This document shows positions 28,100 to 38,200 of a stretch of DNA of 64,000 nucleotides, one piece after another. Positions within the stretch are counted from its first letter, which is position 1; each line of letters opens with the position of its first letter. The stretch covers positions 919,502-983,501 of the forward strand of contig NZ_SJPM01000001.1 of NCBI RefSeq assembly GCF_007859915.1, given 5' to 3'. Below the pieces are notes generated by a model. The model had not been told where the DNA came from. It worked only from the letters and a program-made list of their open reading frames with translations, and searched no databases. Source of the DNA: Neorhodopirellula pilleata (GTDB lineage Bacteria > Planctomycetota > Planctomycetia > Pirellulales > Pirellulaceae). Made by a program: the position numbers and the translations under genes.

Positions 28100-28959
28100 C
28101 AGACGGATGCCGCAGTAGGTTCGGTTTCAGCCGGGGTACTTTGTTTGACTCGCTGCCGAGCGTTGGCCTCCGCCTGTAGCTTCTTATGATCCTGTTCTTC
28201 GAGGAACTGAATCATCTTGCCGCGGTACTCGTAGTACTCCGGATGATCGAGCACGTCAGCACGTTGCCGCGGTCGTTCGAACGGCAAACTGAAAATCGCA
28301 CCGACACGAGCCCGCGGTCCGTTGGTCATCATCACGACCCGGTCGCTCATGAACAGCGCTTCATCGACGTCGTGGGTGACCATCACGGTCGTGACCTTGT
28401 CACGCATCAAAATCTCAAGCAGGATCTCCTGCAGTTCCATCCGTGTCAGCGAATCAAGCATGCCGAACGGCTCATCGAGCAGCAGCATCTTCGGTCGCAA
28501 AGCGAACGCACGCGCGATACCCACACGTTGCTGCATTCCTTGGCTAAGATCCTTGGCCCGCTTATTCAGGCTCCCGCCCAGCCCGACGAGATTGAGGTAA
28601 TAACTCGCCAAGTCGATCCGGTCTCGTTTGCTCGAGCGACTGTAGACTTGGTTAACACCCAACATCACATTGTCGAGCGCCGTCATCCACGGCATCAGGC
28701 AGGGCGATTGAAACACCACCCCGCGATCCGGACCGGGACCGTCGATTTCGCGACCATCGATCACAACCCCACCGGTCGTGATCGGGTTCAATCCGGCAAC
28801 CATCGTCAAGACAGTACTTTTGCCGCAACCGGAATGCCCCAGCAGCGCCACGTACTCGCCTTTGGCGAGATTTAGATCGAACTCTTCGACAATCACGACG
28901 GGCCCTCTATGGGTGTCGTAGGTCTTGCCGAGACGAAACATTTCTACATAGCCACGCAT
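28099..28959 (-). CDS. nrtD: Nitrate ABC transporter ATP-binding protein
   Basis: About 286 residues. Walker [10 protein letters not shown], signature LSQGMQQRV, Walker [13 protein letters not shown], and the switch in [18 protein letters not shown]. The phrases [19 protein letters not shown] and [11 protein letters not shown] are typical of NrtD/SsuB-like ATPases for nitrate/taurine-type importers. ATG 28959 follows the previous ATPase gene by 40 bp. It is one of two non-fused ATPases in the operon, probably forming a heterodimer with the product of 29000-29962 on the NrtB permease. Confidence 0.88.
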   Translation of the reverse strand: MRGYVEMFRLGKTYDTHRGPVVIVEEFDLNLAKGEYVALLGHSGCGKSTVLTMVAGLNPITTGGVVIDGREIDGPGPDRGVVFQSPCLMPWMTALDNVMLGVNQVYSRSSKRDRIDLASYYLNLVGLGGSLNKRAKDLSQGMQQRVGIARAFALRPKMLLLDEPFGMLDSLTRMELQEILLEILMRDKVTTVMVTHDVDEALFMSDRVVMMTNGPRARVGAIFSLPFERPRQRADVLDHPEYYEYRGKMIQFLEEQDHKKLQAEANARQRVKQSTPAETEPTAASV

Positions 28960-28999
28960 GGCATTGAACTCATTATCGGGGACTTACCGTGGATTGGAC

Positions 29000-29962
29000 T
29001 CAACGCGGAGGCGTGTTGTGAATCGCACGGAAGGGACGACTAAGATCCTGTGGCTCGATCTCGGGCAATCGAAACTTCAAGTGCTGCGTCGACGCTTGTT
29101 CTTCCTTGCGGGCTCGTTGACGCACGGCAACGAGGTAGTTCGTCACCGCATTGCGAAGACCTTTGAAGTGTTCGTTATCGTTCAGTTCCGTCTTGTTTCG
29201 CGGCCGATCCAAACCCACGGTGAAGACCGGACCGAGCGAGGCGTTCGGCCCAGGATTAAGCGGTACGATCCGGTCGGCGACCATGATCGCTTCGTCGACA
29301 TCGTTGGTGATCATCAAGCAGGTTTGTCGCTCCTCACCCCAAATTTTCAGGATCTCGTCACCGAGCTGCGAACGGGTCAATGCGTCGAGGGCAGAAAGCG
29401 GTTCGTCGAGCAACAGGACTTTGGGCTTGAGGGCCAACGTACGAGCGAGCGAAGTTCGTTGTCGCATCCCGCCGGAAAGTTCGTGCGGCCGACGATGGGC
29501 CGCGTGACTCAAACCGACCATTTCGATGAAGCGATCAACGTGGTCACGACGCGCTTGTTTGGACCAATTCTTGAAAACCGCATTGACTGACAACGCGATA
29601 TTGCCACGAACGGTTAACCAAGGAAGCAACGAATAGTTCTGAAACACCATGCCACGTTCGGGCGACGGCCCCGTGACCCGTTTGCCGTCCATGGTGATGG
29701 TGCCCTGGTCGGGCTTGATCAATCCGGCAAGCAACTGAGTGAAAGTCGTTTTTCCGCTACCGCTGAATCCGACCACGGCGAGGAACTCACCTTCGCGAAT
29801 CTTTAGGTTGATATTGCTGAGAACTTCCGTTCGCGTCACGCCACTGCCGTAGCCTTTGTAGACGCCTTTCATCTCGATGATCGGCGCGGGCGCGTGGAGG
29901 ACCGGATCGGGCGAATCCGATCGTGTGATCTTGATCGTTTCGGGGCGAAGCAACACACTCAT
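29000..29962 (-). CDS. Second nitrate-type ABC transporter ATP-binding protein (NrtC position)
   Basis: About 320 residues from ATG 29962; a TTG three codons earlier is possible. Walker A GFSGSGKTT, Q-loop FQNYSLLPW, signature LSGGMRQRT, Walker B LLLDEPLSALD, and TNDVDEAIMVADRIVPL, where Asn replaces the His of the switch region. In cyanobacteria NrtC carries a C-terminal binding-protein-like domain; here only a 60-residue basic tail follows the ATPase core. The missing switch His suggests this may be the less active half of an asymmetric ATPase pair. Confidence 0.85.
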   Translation of the reverse strand: MSVLLRPETIKITRSDSPDPVLHAPAPIIEMKGVYKGYGSGVTRTEVLSNINLKIREGEFLAVVGFSGSGKTTFTQLLAGLIKPDQGTITMDGKRVTGPSPERGMVFQNYSLLPWLTVRGNIALSVNAVFKNWSKQARRDHVDRFIEMVGLSHAAHRRPHELSGGMRQRTSLARTLALKPKVLLLDEPLSALDALTRSQLGDEILKIWGEERQTCLMITNDVDEAIMVADRIVPLNPGPNASLGPVFTVGLDRPRNKTELNDNEHFKGLRNAVTNYLVAVRQRARKEEQASTQHLKFRLPEIEPQDLSRPFRAIHNTPPR

Positions 29963-30000
29963 GAGATTCAATTCGAGCTATAGCGTTCACGGATAAAAGA

Positions 30001-30050
30001 TCGCTCCGCGGCCGGTGAGCGTCCCCACACACATTCCGACCGCGGAGCGA
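30001..30050. repeat. Hairpin between nrtB and the downstream ATPase gene
   Basis: TCGCTCCGCGG at 30001-30011 and CCGCGGAGCGA at 30040-30050 are perfect inverted 11-mers around a 28-base loop in the longest gap (102 bp) within the operon. No T run follows on the minus strand, so an RNA-stabilising or attenuating role is as likely as termination. Confidence 0.6.
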
Positions 30051-30064
30051 AAGAGTTTCGATGA

Positions 30065-31180
30065 TTAGGCCGGAGCCGGATTACCGAAGCTGACAAGATT
30101 CCTTAAGAAGATCATCACGCGATCGAGCAACAAGCCGATCAAGCCGATCACAATCACACTGAACGCGATTCGGGCGTAAGTCATCTCACTGCCGTTTTGA
30201 AACTCGTCCCAAACGAATTTCCCCAGGCCGGGGTTTTGTGCGAGCATGTCGGCGGCGATCAACACCATCCAACCAACCCCAAGACTGATCCGCATTCCCG
30301 CGAACATCAGGGGCAAACTGGCCGGCAAAATGATCTTGAACAGTCGCTGTGTCCACGACAGTCTCAAGACGTCGGCGACGTTAATGAAATCCTTGTCCAC
30401 ACTCGCAACACCCAGCGTCGTGTTCACGAGCGTCGGCCACAATGAACACAAACAAACCGTCGCAGCCGAGATCAGGAAAGCTTTGTCGAACATCGTCTCA
30501 CCGGACGAGTAGCCGGCGCAGTACCACATGATGACGATGAACGCCAACGGTAGCCAAGCCAGCGGACTGACCGGTTTGAAGATCTGGATGAACGGCGTCA
30601 ACGCCGCGTTGAACCAGGAACTCATTCCACAGAGCACGCCCAAGGGAACCGCGACGAGGGTGGCCAACATGAAACCGAAGAACACGGTCTTGATGCTGGT
30701 CCAAATTTGATCGATGAAAGTCGGCGCACTGGATGCCTCGAAATTGGCTGCCGCGACGGCTCGTTTCTTCAGTGACATTGCCTTGGACGCGAGCGCCTCG
30801 CTTTTGGCTCCCTCGGCTCGCTGAGCTGCTTGATCGTAGGCGGTTGCTTGTGCATAAAACTGAACCGCCTCACCCAGCTTCTCGCGTTTGGCGGCGCGGT
30901 CGGCTTCTTTTTGCGCGAAATGCATCGCGATCAATTCACGTCCGGCCTCGTAAGTCGCTATCGGGCTGGGCAGTTTCGCACTGTCGGTAACGACCGTCCT
31001 CGCCGCCGCACTCCAAAGTCCCACGAAAATCGTTACCGCCACGATCGGAAGCAGGATGAACTTCGCGATCCCAACGAACTGCTCCTTCTTGTCTTCACCG
31101 GCAGCCAGTCTTACGAACGGCTCCAGAATTGGCAGACCTGCGATTTCGCAGAAACGTAATAGGTTTCCTCGCCAGTTCAT
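30065..31180 (-). CDS. nrtB: Nitrate ABC transporter permease with helical insertion
   Basis: About 371 residues. One TM helix at residues 38-60 is followed by a charged Ala-rich helical segment at about 82-152 ([20 protein letters not shown] ... [18 protein letters not shown]), then the BPD-type permease core with about five TM helices. The EAA-type loop around [24 protein letters not shown] contacts the ATPases. Cyanobacterial NrtB is nearer 275 residues and lacks this insertion. The order with nrtA upstream and two ATPases downstream matches nrtABCD. Confidence 0.87.
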   Translation of the reverse strand: MNWRGNLLRFCEIAGLPILEPFVRLAAGEDKKEQFVGIAKFILLPIVAVTIFVGLWSAAARTVVTDSAKLPSPIATYEAGRELIAMHFAQKEADRAAKREKLGEAVQFYAQATAYDQAAQRAEGAKSEALASKAMSLKKRAVAAANFEASSAPTFIDQIWTSIKTVFFGFMLATLVAVPLGVLCGMSSWFNAALTPFIQIFKPVSPLAWLPLAFIVIMWYCAGYSSGETMFDKAFLISAATVCLCSLWPTLVNTTLGVASVDKDFINVADVLRLSWTQRLFKIILPASLPLMFAGMRISLGVGWMVLIAADMLAQNPGLGKFVWDEFQNGSEMTYARIAFSVIVIGLIGLLLDRVMIFLRNLVSFGNPAPA

Positions 31181-31237
31181 TTTTCAGGTTTCAAAGAGTG
31201 TGGGGATTGAAAGGTAATGGGCTCGCGAGCCCGTTCG

Positions 31238-32791
31238 CTACTGAGCCGCGAGGGCTCCATCGTCCTTGTAACCGATCTCGAACGAATTGATGTATCCGAT
31301 CGGATCCTTGGCGTCGTACGGATTGCCGTCGATGAACTCCGAAGTCACTTCGCGATAGCCGTCATAGTCGGGTGCCGGAATCTCATTGGGATCAAGCTTG
31401 CCTTCGCTGATCAACATCTCGGCCGCTTGGCGATAAATCTCGGGCTTGTAAATCTCTTTGGCCGTTTCCGCATACCAACTCGCTGGCTTAGATTCGGTGA
31501 TTTGCCCCCAACGACGCATTTGCGTTAGGAACCAAATGCAGTCGCTGTAGTGCGGGTAACTCGCGTTGTATTTGAAGAAGACATTGAAATCCGGCATCTC
31601 GCGAACGTCGGTTTTCTGAAACACGAATGTGCCGGTCATTGAGTTGTCGATCACATCCTCTTCCGCGCCGACATAGTCTTTACGGCTGAGGATCTTCGCG
31701 GCCTCTTGGCGGTTGACGAGCTTGCCCGATTCATCGGTGGCGTCGAGCCATTTACCGGCACGGATTAATGCTTTGACGACCGCCAAATGTGTGTTCGGAT
31801 TGGTTTCCGCCCAAGTCTTGGAAACACCGAAGACCTTTTCAGGATTGTTTTTCCAGATGTCGTAGTTTGTCGTGACGGGAACACCGATGCCGGCCATAAC
31901 GGCCTTTTGATTCCACGGTTCGCCGACGCAGTAACCCTTGATGATGCCCGCTTCAAGCGTTTGTGGCATTTGAGGTGGCGGCGTGACGCTCAACTGCACG
32001 TCGGCGTCCTTAACGCCCGTGACGTCTGTCTCGGTATACAGGCCGGGGTGAATCCCTGCCGCGGCGAGCCAGTAACGAATCTCGTAATTGTGCGTGCTGA
32101 CCGGAAAGACCATCCCCATCGGGAACGGTTCATTTTGTTTTTGTTTGTATTCCGCGACGATCGGCTTGAGACTATCTGCCGTGATCGGATGCTTGGGCGT
32201 TTCCGACTTCAATGCCGGATCGTTTTCTTGCATTTGCGCCCAGACTTCGTTGCTGACGGTGATGCCGTTGCCGTTGTAATCGAGACTGTAAGCGGTGATG
32301 ATCGGTGATTTGGTGCCGAACCCAATGGTGGCACCGATCGGTTGACCGGCGAGCATGTGAGCACCGTCAAGTTGCCCGTCGATCACGCGATCTAAAAGCA
32401 CCTTCCAGTTGGACTGAGCTTCAACTTCGACGCTCAGACCTTCATCGTCGAAGTAACCCTTTTCCTTTGCGATGACGATCGGTGCGCAGTCGGTCAACTT
32501 AATGAATCCGAACTTCAGCTTGGTCTTCTCAAGACTCAGCATCTCGGCGGGAGCCTCCGCAGTTTCGTCGATCTTCATCGAAGAGACGTCTACCTTAGCC
32601 GCCGCATCGGCGAGGTCATCCAAAGTGATGTTGTCCGAGGAACACCCAGCCAACAGCATCAAACCCATCACCGACGGGGCAAAAACGGCTCGCATGATCC
32701 CGATCGATCTACGACGCGGCAACGGATCCGAATCGGGCCTGCATAACGTCATGGAGCCGAGGGCAAAATCATGAAGGTGAAATCTGGACAC
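31238..32791 (-). CDS. nrtA: Nitrate/nitrite-binding lipoprotein of the ABC importer
   Basis: About 517 residues. The N-terminus holds PRRRSIGIM, a hydrophobic run and LLAGCSS, a lipobox, so the protein is exported and lipid-anchored. The arginine pattern is a weak Tat-like hint; cyanobacterial NrtA is Tat-type. The body matches the CmpA/NrtA binding-protein family: [76 protein letters not shown] 32791 is chosen for the AGGA 8-11 bp upstream; ATG 32695 would still give a signal peptide, and the frame is open to 32875. First gene of the nitrate operon. Confidence 0.88.
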   Translation of the reverse strand: MSRFHLHDFALGSMTLCRPDSDPLPRRRSIGIMRAVFAPSVMGLMLLAGCSSDNITLDDLADAAAKVDVSSMKIDETAEAPAEMLSLEKTKLKFGFIKLTDCAPIVIAKEKGYFDDEGLSVEVEAQSNWKVLLDRVIDGQLDGAHMLAGQPIGATIGFGTKSPIITAYSLDYNGNGITVSNEVWAQMQENDPALKSETPKHPITADSLKPIVAEYKQKQNEPFPMGMVFPVSTHNYEIRYWLAAAGIHPGLYTETDVTGVKDADVQLSVTPPPQMPQTLEAGIIKGYCVGEPWNQKAVMAGIGVPVTTNYDIWKNNPEKVFGVSKTWAETNPNTHLAVVKALIRAGKWLDATDESGKLVNRQEAAKILSRKDYVGAEEDVIDNSMTGTFVFQKTDVREMPDFNVFFKYNASYPHYSDCIWFLTQMRRWGQITESKPASWYAETAKEIYKPEIYRQAAEMLISEGKLDPNEIPAPDYDGYREVTSEFIDGNPYDAKDPIGYINSFEIGYKDDGALAAQ

Positions 32792-32830
32792 GCGGTTTCC
32801 TGCTGTGCTTTCGGTTGGAAGTAAGCCTCG

Positions 32831-32860
32831 AGGTGCTCGCCCATTTTTCGAGCGACACCT
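32831..32860 (-). promoter_or_regulatory. Leader hairpin upstream of nrtA
   Basis: On the transcribed strand AGGT(GTC)GCTCG pairs with CGAGCACCT around a 9-base A-rich loop, 40-70 bp before the nrtA start. Nitrate operons are often controlled by leader attenuation, but no terminator T run follows this hairpin, so the role is open. Confidence 0.3.
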
Positions 32861-33095
32861 CAGACGAACCAACACGAAAGCAACACGTGGACCATGTCTG
32901 TGAAACTCGTCCGACCAAACCGCCTAATGTTGGTTTCGACGCCGCTAATCGCTGTCCCAGATGAAGAAGCCTCCTTAACGAGATTGGTTTTCACCTGTTT
33001 TCACATACGTGTTCAGACCGTCCTCACATCGGGAGCAGCCGAGTTCTGCACAAAGAAGTGGCACAACAGATGGACCCCTTGCCTGTTGGCTGCGC

Positions 33096-33131
33096 AAAAA
33101 AAACGGCCGGCCGAAGTGATTCGGCCGGCCG
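33096..33131 (-). terminator. Rho-independent terminator of the porin gene
   Basis: Read on the minus strand, CGGCCGGCCGAATCACTTCG with its second arm CGGCCGGCCG forms a 10-bp GC stem around a short loop and is followed by eight T. It lies 74 bp after the porin stop at 33205, separating the porin from the nitrate operon promoter region (32792-33095), in which no clear promoter boxes were picked out. Confidence 0.85.
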
Positions 33132-33204
33132 TCGTTAATTGGCCCAGTGATTAACCGGGGCTCGGTTCTCAAGAAGTGGATCTTGTTAAAGATCCTCTCG
33201 TTCC

Positions 33205-34854
33205 CTAGTACTGAGTTTGGAACTGTGCGTAGAAGAAGTCAGCATCGTTGTCCTCGTCGGCCGGCCCGATCGTCGCGGGGTCGTAATAGTCTCCCGCTGC
33301 GAAGTGCGAGTAACCGAGCAGAATGTTGTTACGAGCATTCAGGTTGATATTAAACAGAATGTCGATTTCGTGGCCGAGGTCTTTCGAAAGTGCTTGCGTT
33401 CCACCTGCATTGGGGTTCTCGTAGGGAGTCATGACCACGCTGTAAGGCGTGGTGTCTTCGACCAAGCGGAAGTAGTGGTACCACACGATCATCGAAACCT
33501 TCTCGTTAAGCGGAGTTAACGAGAAGATGTTGAAGTCGTGGAGGTTCTTGCGTCCGAACAAGTCCATGAAGCCGTTGTACTTGTGAGCCAGCGGGAACAG
33601 GTGATCGTAGCCGCCGTCGCCGCGAGCTGCATCGGCAAAGTCTTCTTCGCCCGACGCATAGTCGTAGTAGAACCATACGGTCGGGCTCAGGAAATTGGTT
33701 TCGACTTTGCGACCCAAACCGGCGGTAAAGAAACCGGCCGAGTGGTCTTCCGCCGTCACATCTTCGCCGAACTGATAGGCACCTTCGAAGTCATAAAGTA
33801 TCTTGTTCTTGGTGGCACCGCTGACCCGGCTACCGATCGTGTGCAGGCTAAACCCGGCACGGGTATCGTCGTACCCGAGGTAGTAGGTCTCCAGGTCGCC
33901 CAAGCCAGTATTCTTCTGAGTCGCATAGATGCCGTAGAAGTCTTGAGCTGAATCAGCTTCGTCCGCATCGTCCGGGTCAACGGCAACGAACTCGGTCCAG
34001 AACATATCCAGTGACGTGTCACCATTCTGGTACAAGCCACGAACCCCTTCAAAGGTGCGGCGAGTATTGGCCCAATCTAGTGGCGAGACCGTTCGCTGGG
34101 CACCGTAAAGAAGTTCCTGGCGGCCGACACGCAGCGTAAACTTGCCGAAGTCGTTGTCGAACAGTTTGACATCGGCGAACAAGTTTTGGATGTCCAGTTC
34201 GTTGACTTCGATCGGACGAGGATTGAAGTTTTCACCATAAGAATCGGCGTCCAAGACTTCCCCGTACAAGCGGACGGCATCACACAATTTCCAGTCGGCG
34301 TACAATCGCTGACGGGTTAACCAAAAATTGTCGTCATTGCCGGTGACTCCGACTCCACGATGGTTGCGTTCGTTGTGGTAGCGATATCGACTCTCTCCGC
34401 CGAAACTCATTGTTCCAAATGGCGTATCGAGGTTCTTGAAGTTATCCGAGAAAAACGTCGGACCCTTGAAGTGAGGATCATTGAGGTAGCTGAAGTTGTT
34501 GCCGTAGAAGACACCGCCGTAGGCTTTCTTGAAGGCAGCCATCGCGGCGGCCTCTTTATCTTTGTTCGCAGCGCAGTTGCAAGGCACTGCTGAAGCATAC
34601 GAAGGATAGGATGGCACCGGTTCAGCTAGCGGCGTGGAAACACTTTCTTCAACCGGTTCGACTTGGAGATAGGCATCAGCCGTGATGGATTCGTCGTTCA
34701 CAACTGGCTCTTGCATCGCCGTTTGAACGATGACGTTTTCAAGGCCGCTTTGATCGATCGTCTGAGCGGCGATATCGCCGACACTGAACCCGGCAAGCAC
34801 GATGGACAACGCGGACGCGAACGCCCGTCGCCGCCGAAATATTTTACGCGACAT
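33205..34854 (-). CDS. Outer-membrane porin, alginate-export (AlgE)-like family
   Basis: About 549 residues. A signal peptide (MSRKIFRRRRAFASALSIVL ... AAQ) is followed by a 100-residue linker with CNCAANKDKEAAAMAAFKKA. The rest alternates short beta strands rich in aromatic residues, with FGGESRYRYHNERN, RQRLYADWKL, FTLRVGRQELLYGAQR and FEGVRGLYQNGD as in alginate-export-type 18-strand barrels. The last residues FFYAQFQTQY end in an aromatic, the usual outer-membrane barrel signal. It is upstream of the nitrate operon in the same direction but has its own terminator. A role as a diffusion channel for nitrate is suggested only by position. Confidence 0.75.
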   Translation of the reverse strand: MSRKIFRRRRAFASALSIVLAGFSVGDIAAQTIDQSGLENVIVQTAMQEPVVNDESITADAYLQVEPVEESVSTPLAEPVPSYPSYASAVPCNCAANKDKEAAAMAAFKKAYGGVFYGNNFSYLNDPHFKGPTFFSDNFKNLDTPFGTMSFGGESRYRYHNERNHRGVGVTGNDDNFWLTRQRLYADWKLCDAVRLYGEVLDADSYGENFNPRPIEVNELDIQNLFADVKLFDNDFGKFTLRVGRQELLYGAQRTVSPLDWANTRRTFEGVRGLYQNGDTSLDMFWTEFVAVDPDDADEADSAQDFYGIYATQKNTGLGDLETYYLGYDDTRAGFSLHTIGSRVSGATKNKILYDFEGAYQFGEDVTAEDHSAGFFTAGLGRKVETNFLSPTVWFYYDYASGEEDFADAARGDGGYDHLFPLAHKYNGFMDLFGRKNLHDFNIFSLTPLNEKVSMIVWYHYFRLVEDTTPYSVVMTPYENPNAGGTQALSKDLGHEIDILFNINLNARNNILLGYSHFAAGDYYDPATIGPADEDNDADFFYAQFQTQY

Positions 34855-35212
34855 GGGTGGATTTCCTTCCCTGGATTGGGTGCAATTGAAATGGACCGAT
34901 CTCGCCGCGCCGATGAGTCACTCCCCTATTTTTGAGGGGGCCGAGCGGAGTGTCCGCATCATCCGAGACCCGAAGGTTTGCTTCTTTGAATCGAATCGGA
35001 TCGAAACATTGGAAATGACAAACCTTTCAGCTTTCGTATCGGGCGAAATCGCACACTTTTAAAGGGCAAGTAGCCAAAGACGTCTTATCCAACAAACGAA
35101 CACTGACTGATCGTTGCATTGGAAACGACCGAAACAATCGGCACAAATTAAGGCGGCGGGCAGATTCAACACCGCCATCAGCGACAGCGGCACTGGAACC
35201 ACCAAAACAGCC
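34855..35212. other. Intergenic region upstream of the porin gene
   Basis: No gene or repeat recognised. It should contain the porin promoter on the minus strand (34861-35050); no convincing -35/-10 pair was singled out. Confidence 0.4.
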
Positions 35213-35713
35213 TCATAGCGGGCCGAATGATCGCTCAACCAATCGTTGACGCAATCGCTCCGCTCGCCTGATCGCTTCGCCATACGTCTCCTGATCATCC
35301 GCCGCGATCGGCTCGACCGACTCGATCACCTCATCGAAAACAAGACGGAGAGAAGCCGGATCGGTCTGCCCATCGACGCTCAGCCGACCGATCAGCGTGA
35401 CGGCCCAGTACAATTGATCGGCCAAACGTGTATGAATTTCGTGGGACGGGTTTGTTCGACTCCGCTTGATCACTCGGCGGACGAACTCGATCAGTCCAAG
35501 CGTCTCTTGGTCGAGCGGATGCACCGAACCGCTCAGACATTCCGCTGACCAACTTCGAATTTCTTCGTCCTCGTCGTCGAGCAACTCCAAACACCGAACC
35601 CCAACTCCCGAGACGCTTTCATGCGACGCGATCTCTTGCAGAGTCGATAAGATAGTCGTGCTATCCTGGTCGTCCCTGAGCGCATGGATGTAGTCTCGAG
35701 GTGGTGATGTCAT
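35213..35713 (-). CDS. Small helical protein of unknown function, HEAT-like
   Basis: About 166 residues, acidic, soluble, no signal peptide. The first 80 residues alternate amphipathic helices with spacing like HEAT repeats (SVSGVGVRCLELLDDEDEEI, SWSAECLSGSVHPLDQ). The rest is also helical (YWAVTLIGRLSVDGQTDPAS). No catalytic motif. ATG 35713 is the first start in the frame. It lies divergent from the rhomboid gene with 77 bp between the starts. Family unknown; HEAT likeness is an impression. Confidence 0.6.
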   Translation of the reverse strand: MTSPPRDYIHALRDDQDSTTILSTLQEIASHESVSGVGVRCLELLDDEDEEIRSWSAECLSGSVHPLDQETLGLIEFVRRVIKRSRTNPSHEIHTRLADQLYWAVTLIGRLSVDGQTDPASLRLVFDEVIESVEPIAADDQETYGEAIRRAERLRQRLVERSFGPL

Positions 35714-35790
35714 GATCGGGGCGTCTCGGGCTAAGGTGTTGTGCTTTCTTTTTACTCGGTTTTTGAACTTCTTAAAACGGCTCGACTTTC

Positions 35791-36561
35791 ATGATTCCAC
35801 TTCGCGATGATATTCCCAGCCTCACGACACCTTTTGTCAATTACGCGGTGATCGCGATTTGTTCGCTCGCTTTCCTGGCTCAGCAAACATCTACGGATCA
35901 AAGCGAGGGCATCATTGCCTCTTACGCGATGGTACCGGTGCGACTGAGTGACCCCGATATCGTCCCGGTAATCGAAACCCAAGCCGCCGTTCGCACGGCT
36001 CAAGGCATCGAGGTCGTCAATGTCCGACAAGAACTCGGACCGTCCGCCGTTCCGCCATGGATGACCTTGGTAACGTGCATGTTTTTGCACGGCGGATGGA
36101 TGCACTTCTTGGGGAACATGTGGTTTTTGTATATCTTCGGCGACAACGTCGAAGACCGCCTCGGCCACTTCGGTTATGTCTTGCTGTATTTAGGGACGGG
36201 GGTGATGGCGGGTTTAGCGCATTACATTAGCCAAACCGACAGCCCGGTACCGACGCTCGGGGCCAGCGGCGCGATCGCCGGAGTGATGGGAGCCTACGCG
36301 TTCTTGTATCCTCACGCTCGGGTGTTGGCGGTTTTGCCGTTGTTCGTCATCTTCACCACGTTCGTCGTTCCGGCTCCCGTGTTCTTGGGACTGTGGTTCG
36401 TGATACAAGTATTCAGTGGAATCGGTTCGCTCGGTGTGGGCGTTGGTGGCGGTGTGGCTTGGTGGGCACACGCCGGTGGCTTCGCCGCCGGCATCATTGC
36501 GGCCGTGATCATCGGACGATTGCCGATGGGGCATGGCCCGGTGACCGCTCGTCGTTTCTAG
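35791..36561 (+). CDS. Rhomboid family intramembrane serine protease
   Basis: About 256 residues with six or seven TM helices. The catalytic Ser is S159 in GASGAIAG and the catalytic His is H227 in WWAHAGGFAAG; the loop-1 region has FLHGGWMHFLGNMWFLYIFG, the conserved rhomboid signature. An extra 40-residue extracytoplasmic loop between TM1 and that motif (about residues 40-90) is common in bacterial rhomboids of this subtype. ATG 35791 starts the only sensible N-terminus (MIPLRDDIPS). Cleaves membrane proteins within the bilayer; substrate unknown. Confidence 0.93.
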   Translation: MIPLRDDIPSLTTPFVNYAVIAICSLAFLAQQTSTDQSEGIIASYAMVPVRLSDPDIVPVIETQAAVRTAQGIEVVNVRQELGPSAVPPWMTLVTCMFLHGGWMHFLGNMWFLYIFGDNVEDRLGHFGYVLLYLGTGVMAGLAHYISQTDSPVPTLGASGAIAGVMGAYAFLYPHARVLAVLPLFVIFTTFVVPAPVFLGLWFVIQVFSGIGSLGVGVGGGVAWWAHAGGFAAGIIAAVIIGRLPMGHGPVTARRF

Positions 36562-36650
36562 TACTTCCTTGACGGTACAGCTGAACCGCATGGTCACGAT
36601 ACCAATTCGATGCTTCCTTCAGTTCGTCGTGTCTCGGATCTTCCAAGACA

Positions 36651-36915
36651 AGCTTGGGGACATGACACTTTGCCAGCTCATCCGCATGTAGCTAAACGGA
36701 GCTACATCCTTGATTCAGCAAAAGTCGCCTGCACCGAAGCCTCGACGGCTTTGGTTTTGCCAGCTCTTGCGGCGTTTGTGCAAGAAGCTTGGGGACATGA
36801 CACTTTGCCAGCTCATCCGCATGTAGCTTGACGGAGCTACATCCCTGATTCAACAAGAGTCGCCTGCACCGAAGCCTCGAAGGCTTTAGTTTTGCTAGAT
36901 CTGGCGGCGTTTGCG
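36651..36915. repeat. Tandem duplication of a 135-bp unit with REP-like motifs
   Basis: Unit 1 begins AGCTTGGGGACATGACAC at 36651, unit 2 identically at 36786. Each contains the palindrome ATGTAGCT..ACGGAGCTACAT and ends with GGCGGCGTTTG; the units differ at only a few positions. The 73-residue open frame across them is a by-product. TTGGGGACAT faces ATGTCCCCAA at 38201-38266 on the other side of the transposase. Confidence 0.85.
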
Positions 36916-36994
36916 ATGAGAAAAGTGCATGCCTCATCCACGATCGGCCTGTTGGGCCGATGAGCTGAAGCAAATAAGAAGCTGATCCCGGACG

Positions 36995-38125
36995 TTAGTC
37001 CGTGACCGCGAATAGCTCGCGTGCCCGGCGACGCAAATGATAACGTCGATGAGTGCCGTGACTCCGCATGGAGTCGACACTGTCGGGACTACCGGCAACG
37101 GTGCAGAACAGCTTGCCGAAGTCGCTGACCAACTCACACCAAGAGGCTTGATCCAAACCGAGTCGCTGGAGAAGCGGCGGGACACTTGCGGGTGTCTTGC
37201 CACGTTTGCCTGGGGCCGCCTGACGGGCCGTCCAGTCCAATAGTTCCAAGTAGTCCGCCTGCGACATCGCTAAGAATCCCTTGTCACTGCAACGCTCCGG
37301 CGTGTCACTGCAACACGGGCCGATCGGATCAAGCAGCTCGTCGATCGAAACAGGCGACAGAAACGAATCGCGACGATGCCGCAATTTCGCGATCGGTTCG
37401 GATCGCTCGCTCATGGCTTCCTCGGGTGGCGTTTCGTGACTTGTCGCTTCGTCGGGTGGTGTTTCGTGAACTTCTTCATGCTCGGCTTGGATTCGCCGCT
37501 GAGCCGAGGTGAAATCGCTGTCTTCGATCCGCTCGCACATCGCCGCCCGAATCGGATTGAGATCCACATAAGCCGCACACGCCAACACAGATGCCTCATC
37601 GGTGAGCCGCGTCGCCTTGTATCGATCTTGGAAAAAGCGACCGTGTTCTTCGTCCTCACGGTTGGCTCGCATTGCCACACGCTGGCACAGCAACCGCATC
37701 CACCAACTCAGATCACTCAAACGACGGCGAATCTCTTCACGCTTAACCGGACAACCGGCGATGGAGTTGATCTCCGGTTGGGTCGGTTCCATCGGCGACC
37801 CGTCCGCCTTGCGATGGTTGGGGCACAGCAACATCCACCTACGAGCGACTTCTTCATCGCTCCACGTCGCAACAACGTCCGGTCGAGACCTAAGAATCAA
37901 ATGGAAATGATTTGAAAGCAAACTATAGCAAAGCAGATCGATTCCGAAAGTAGCAGCGAATTGCTGCAAGTATTCCTCGATCCAGCGTTTGCGATGGTCG
38001 AAGTTCTTCCCAGAGACAGGATCATCGCCCATGAGAAAGCACCGTCTGACGGTACGGCTAAACACGTGTCCGACCGCGACTTCGCCCGGATCAAAGACTT
38101 CCGCTCGACTCATCCGTGCCATCAC
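36995..38125 (-). CDS. REP-associated tyrosine transposase (Y1, IS200-like)
   Basis: About 376 residues. The HUH metal motif is NHFHLIL in the segment CYSLLSNHFHLILRSR, preceded by HVFSRTVRRCFLM; a YKATRL segment after HGRFFQDR and the AYVDLNPIRAAM helix match the planctomycete type of these transposases. A 40-residue repeat-like insertion with ETPPDEATSHETPPEEA lies in the middle. The C-terminal 120 residues are basic and helical. It is flanked by oppositely oriented copies of a TTGGGGACAT-containing repeat, as expected of a RAYT and its REP sequences. It appears intact, so it could still act on REPs. Confidence 0.85.
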   Translation of the reverse strand: MMARMSRAEVFDPGEVAVGHVFSRTVRRCFLMGDDPVSGKNFDHRKRWIEEYLQQFAATFGIDLLCYSLLSNHFHLILRSRPDVVATWSDEEVARRWMLLCPNHRKADGSPMEPTQPEINSIAGCPVKREEIRRRLSDLSWWMRLLCQRVAMRANREDEEHGRFFQDRYKATRLTDEASVLACAAYVDLNPIRAAMCERIEDSDFTSAQRRIQAEHEEVHETPPDEATSHETPPEEAMSERSEPIAKLRHRRDSFLSPVSIDELLDPIGPCCSDTPERCSDKGFLAMSQADYLELLDWTARQAAPGKRGKTPASVPPLLQRLGLDQASWCELVSDFGKLFCTVAGSPDSVDSMRSHGTHRRYHLRRRARELFAVTD

Positions 38126-38200
38126 GCACCTCAGTGGCTACCAACTCAGCAAACTCGACCCCGTCATGATTACCTCTGCAGGGCGCCAAGTCAATAGCCT

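Noticed and set aside
36610..36831. 73-residue frame in the tandem repeat
   Set aside because: It simply reads through the duplicated 135-bp non-coding unit; its two halves repeat with it.
36651..36915. Possible CRISPR array
   Set aside because: Only two 135-bp near-identical units, without short repeats alternating with unique spacers.
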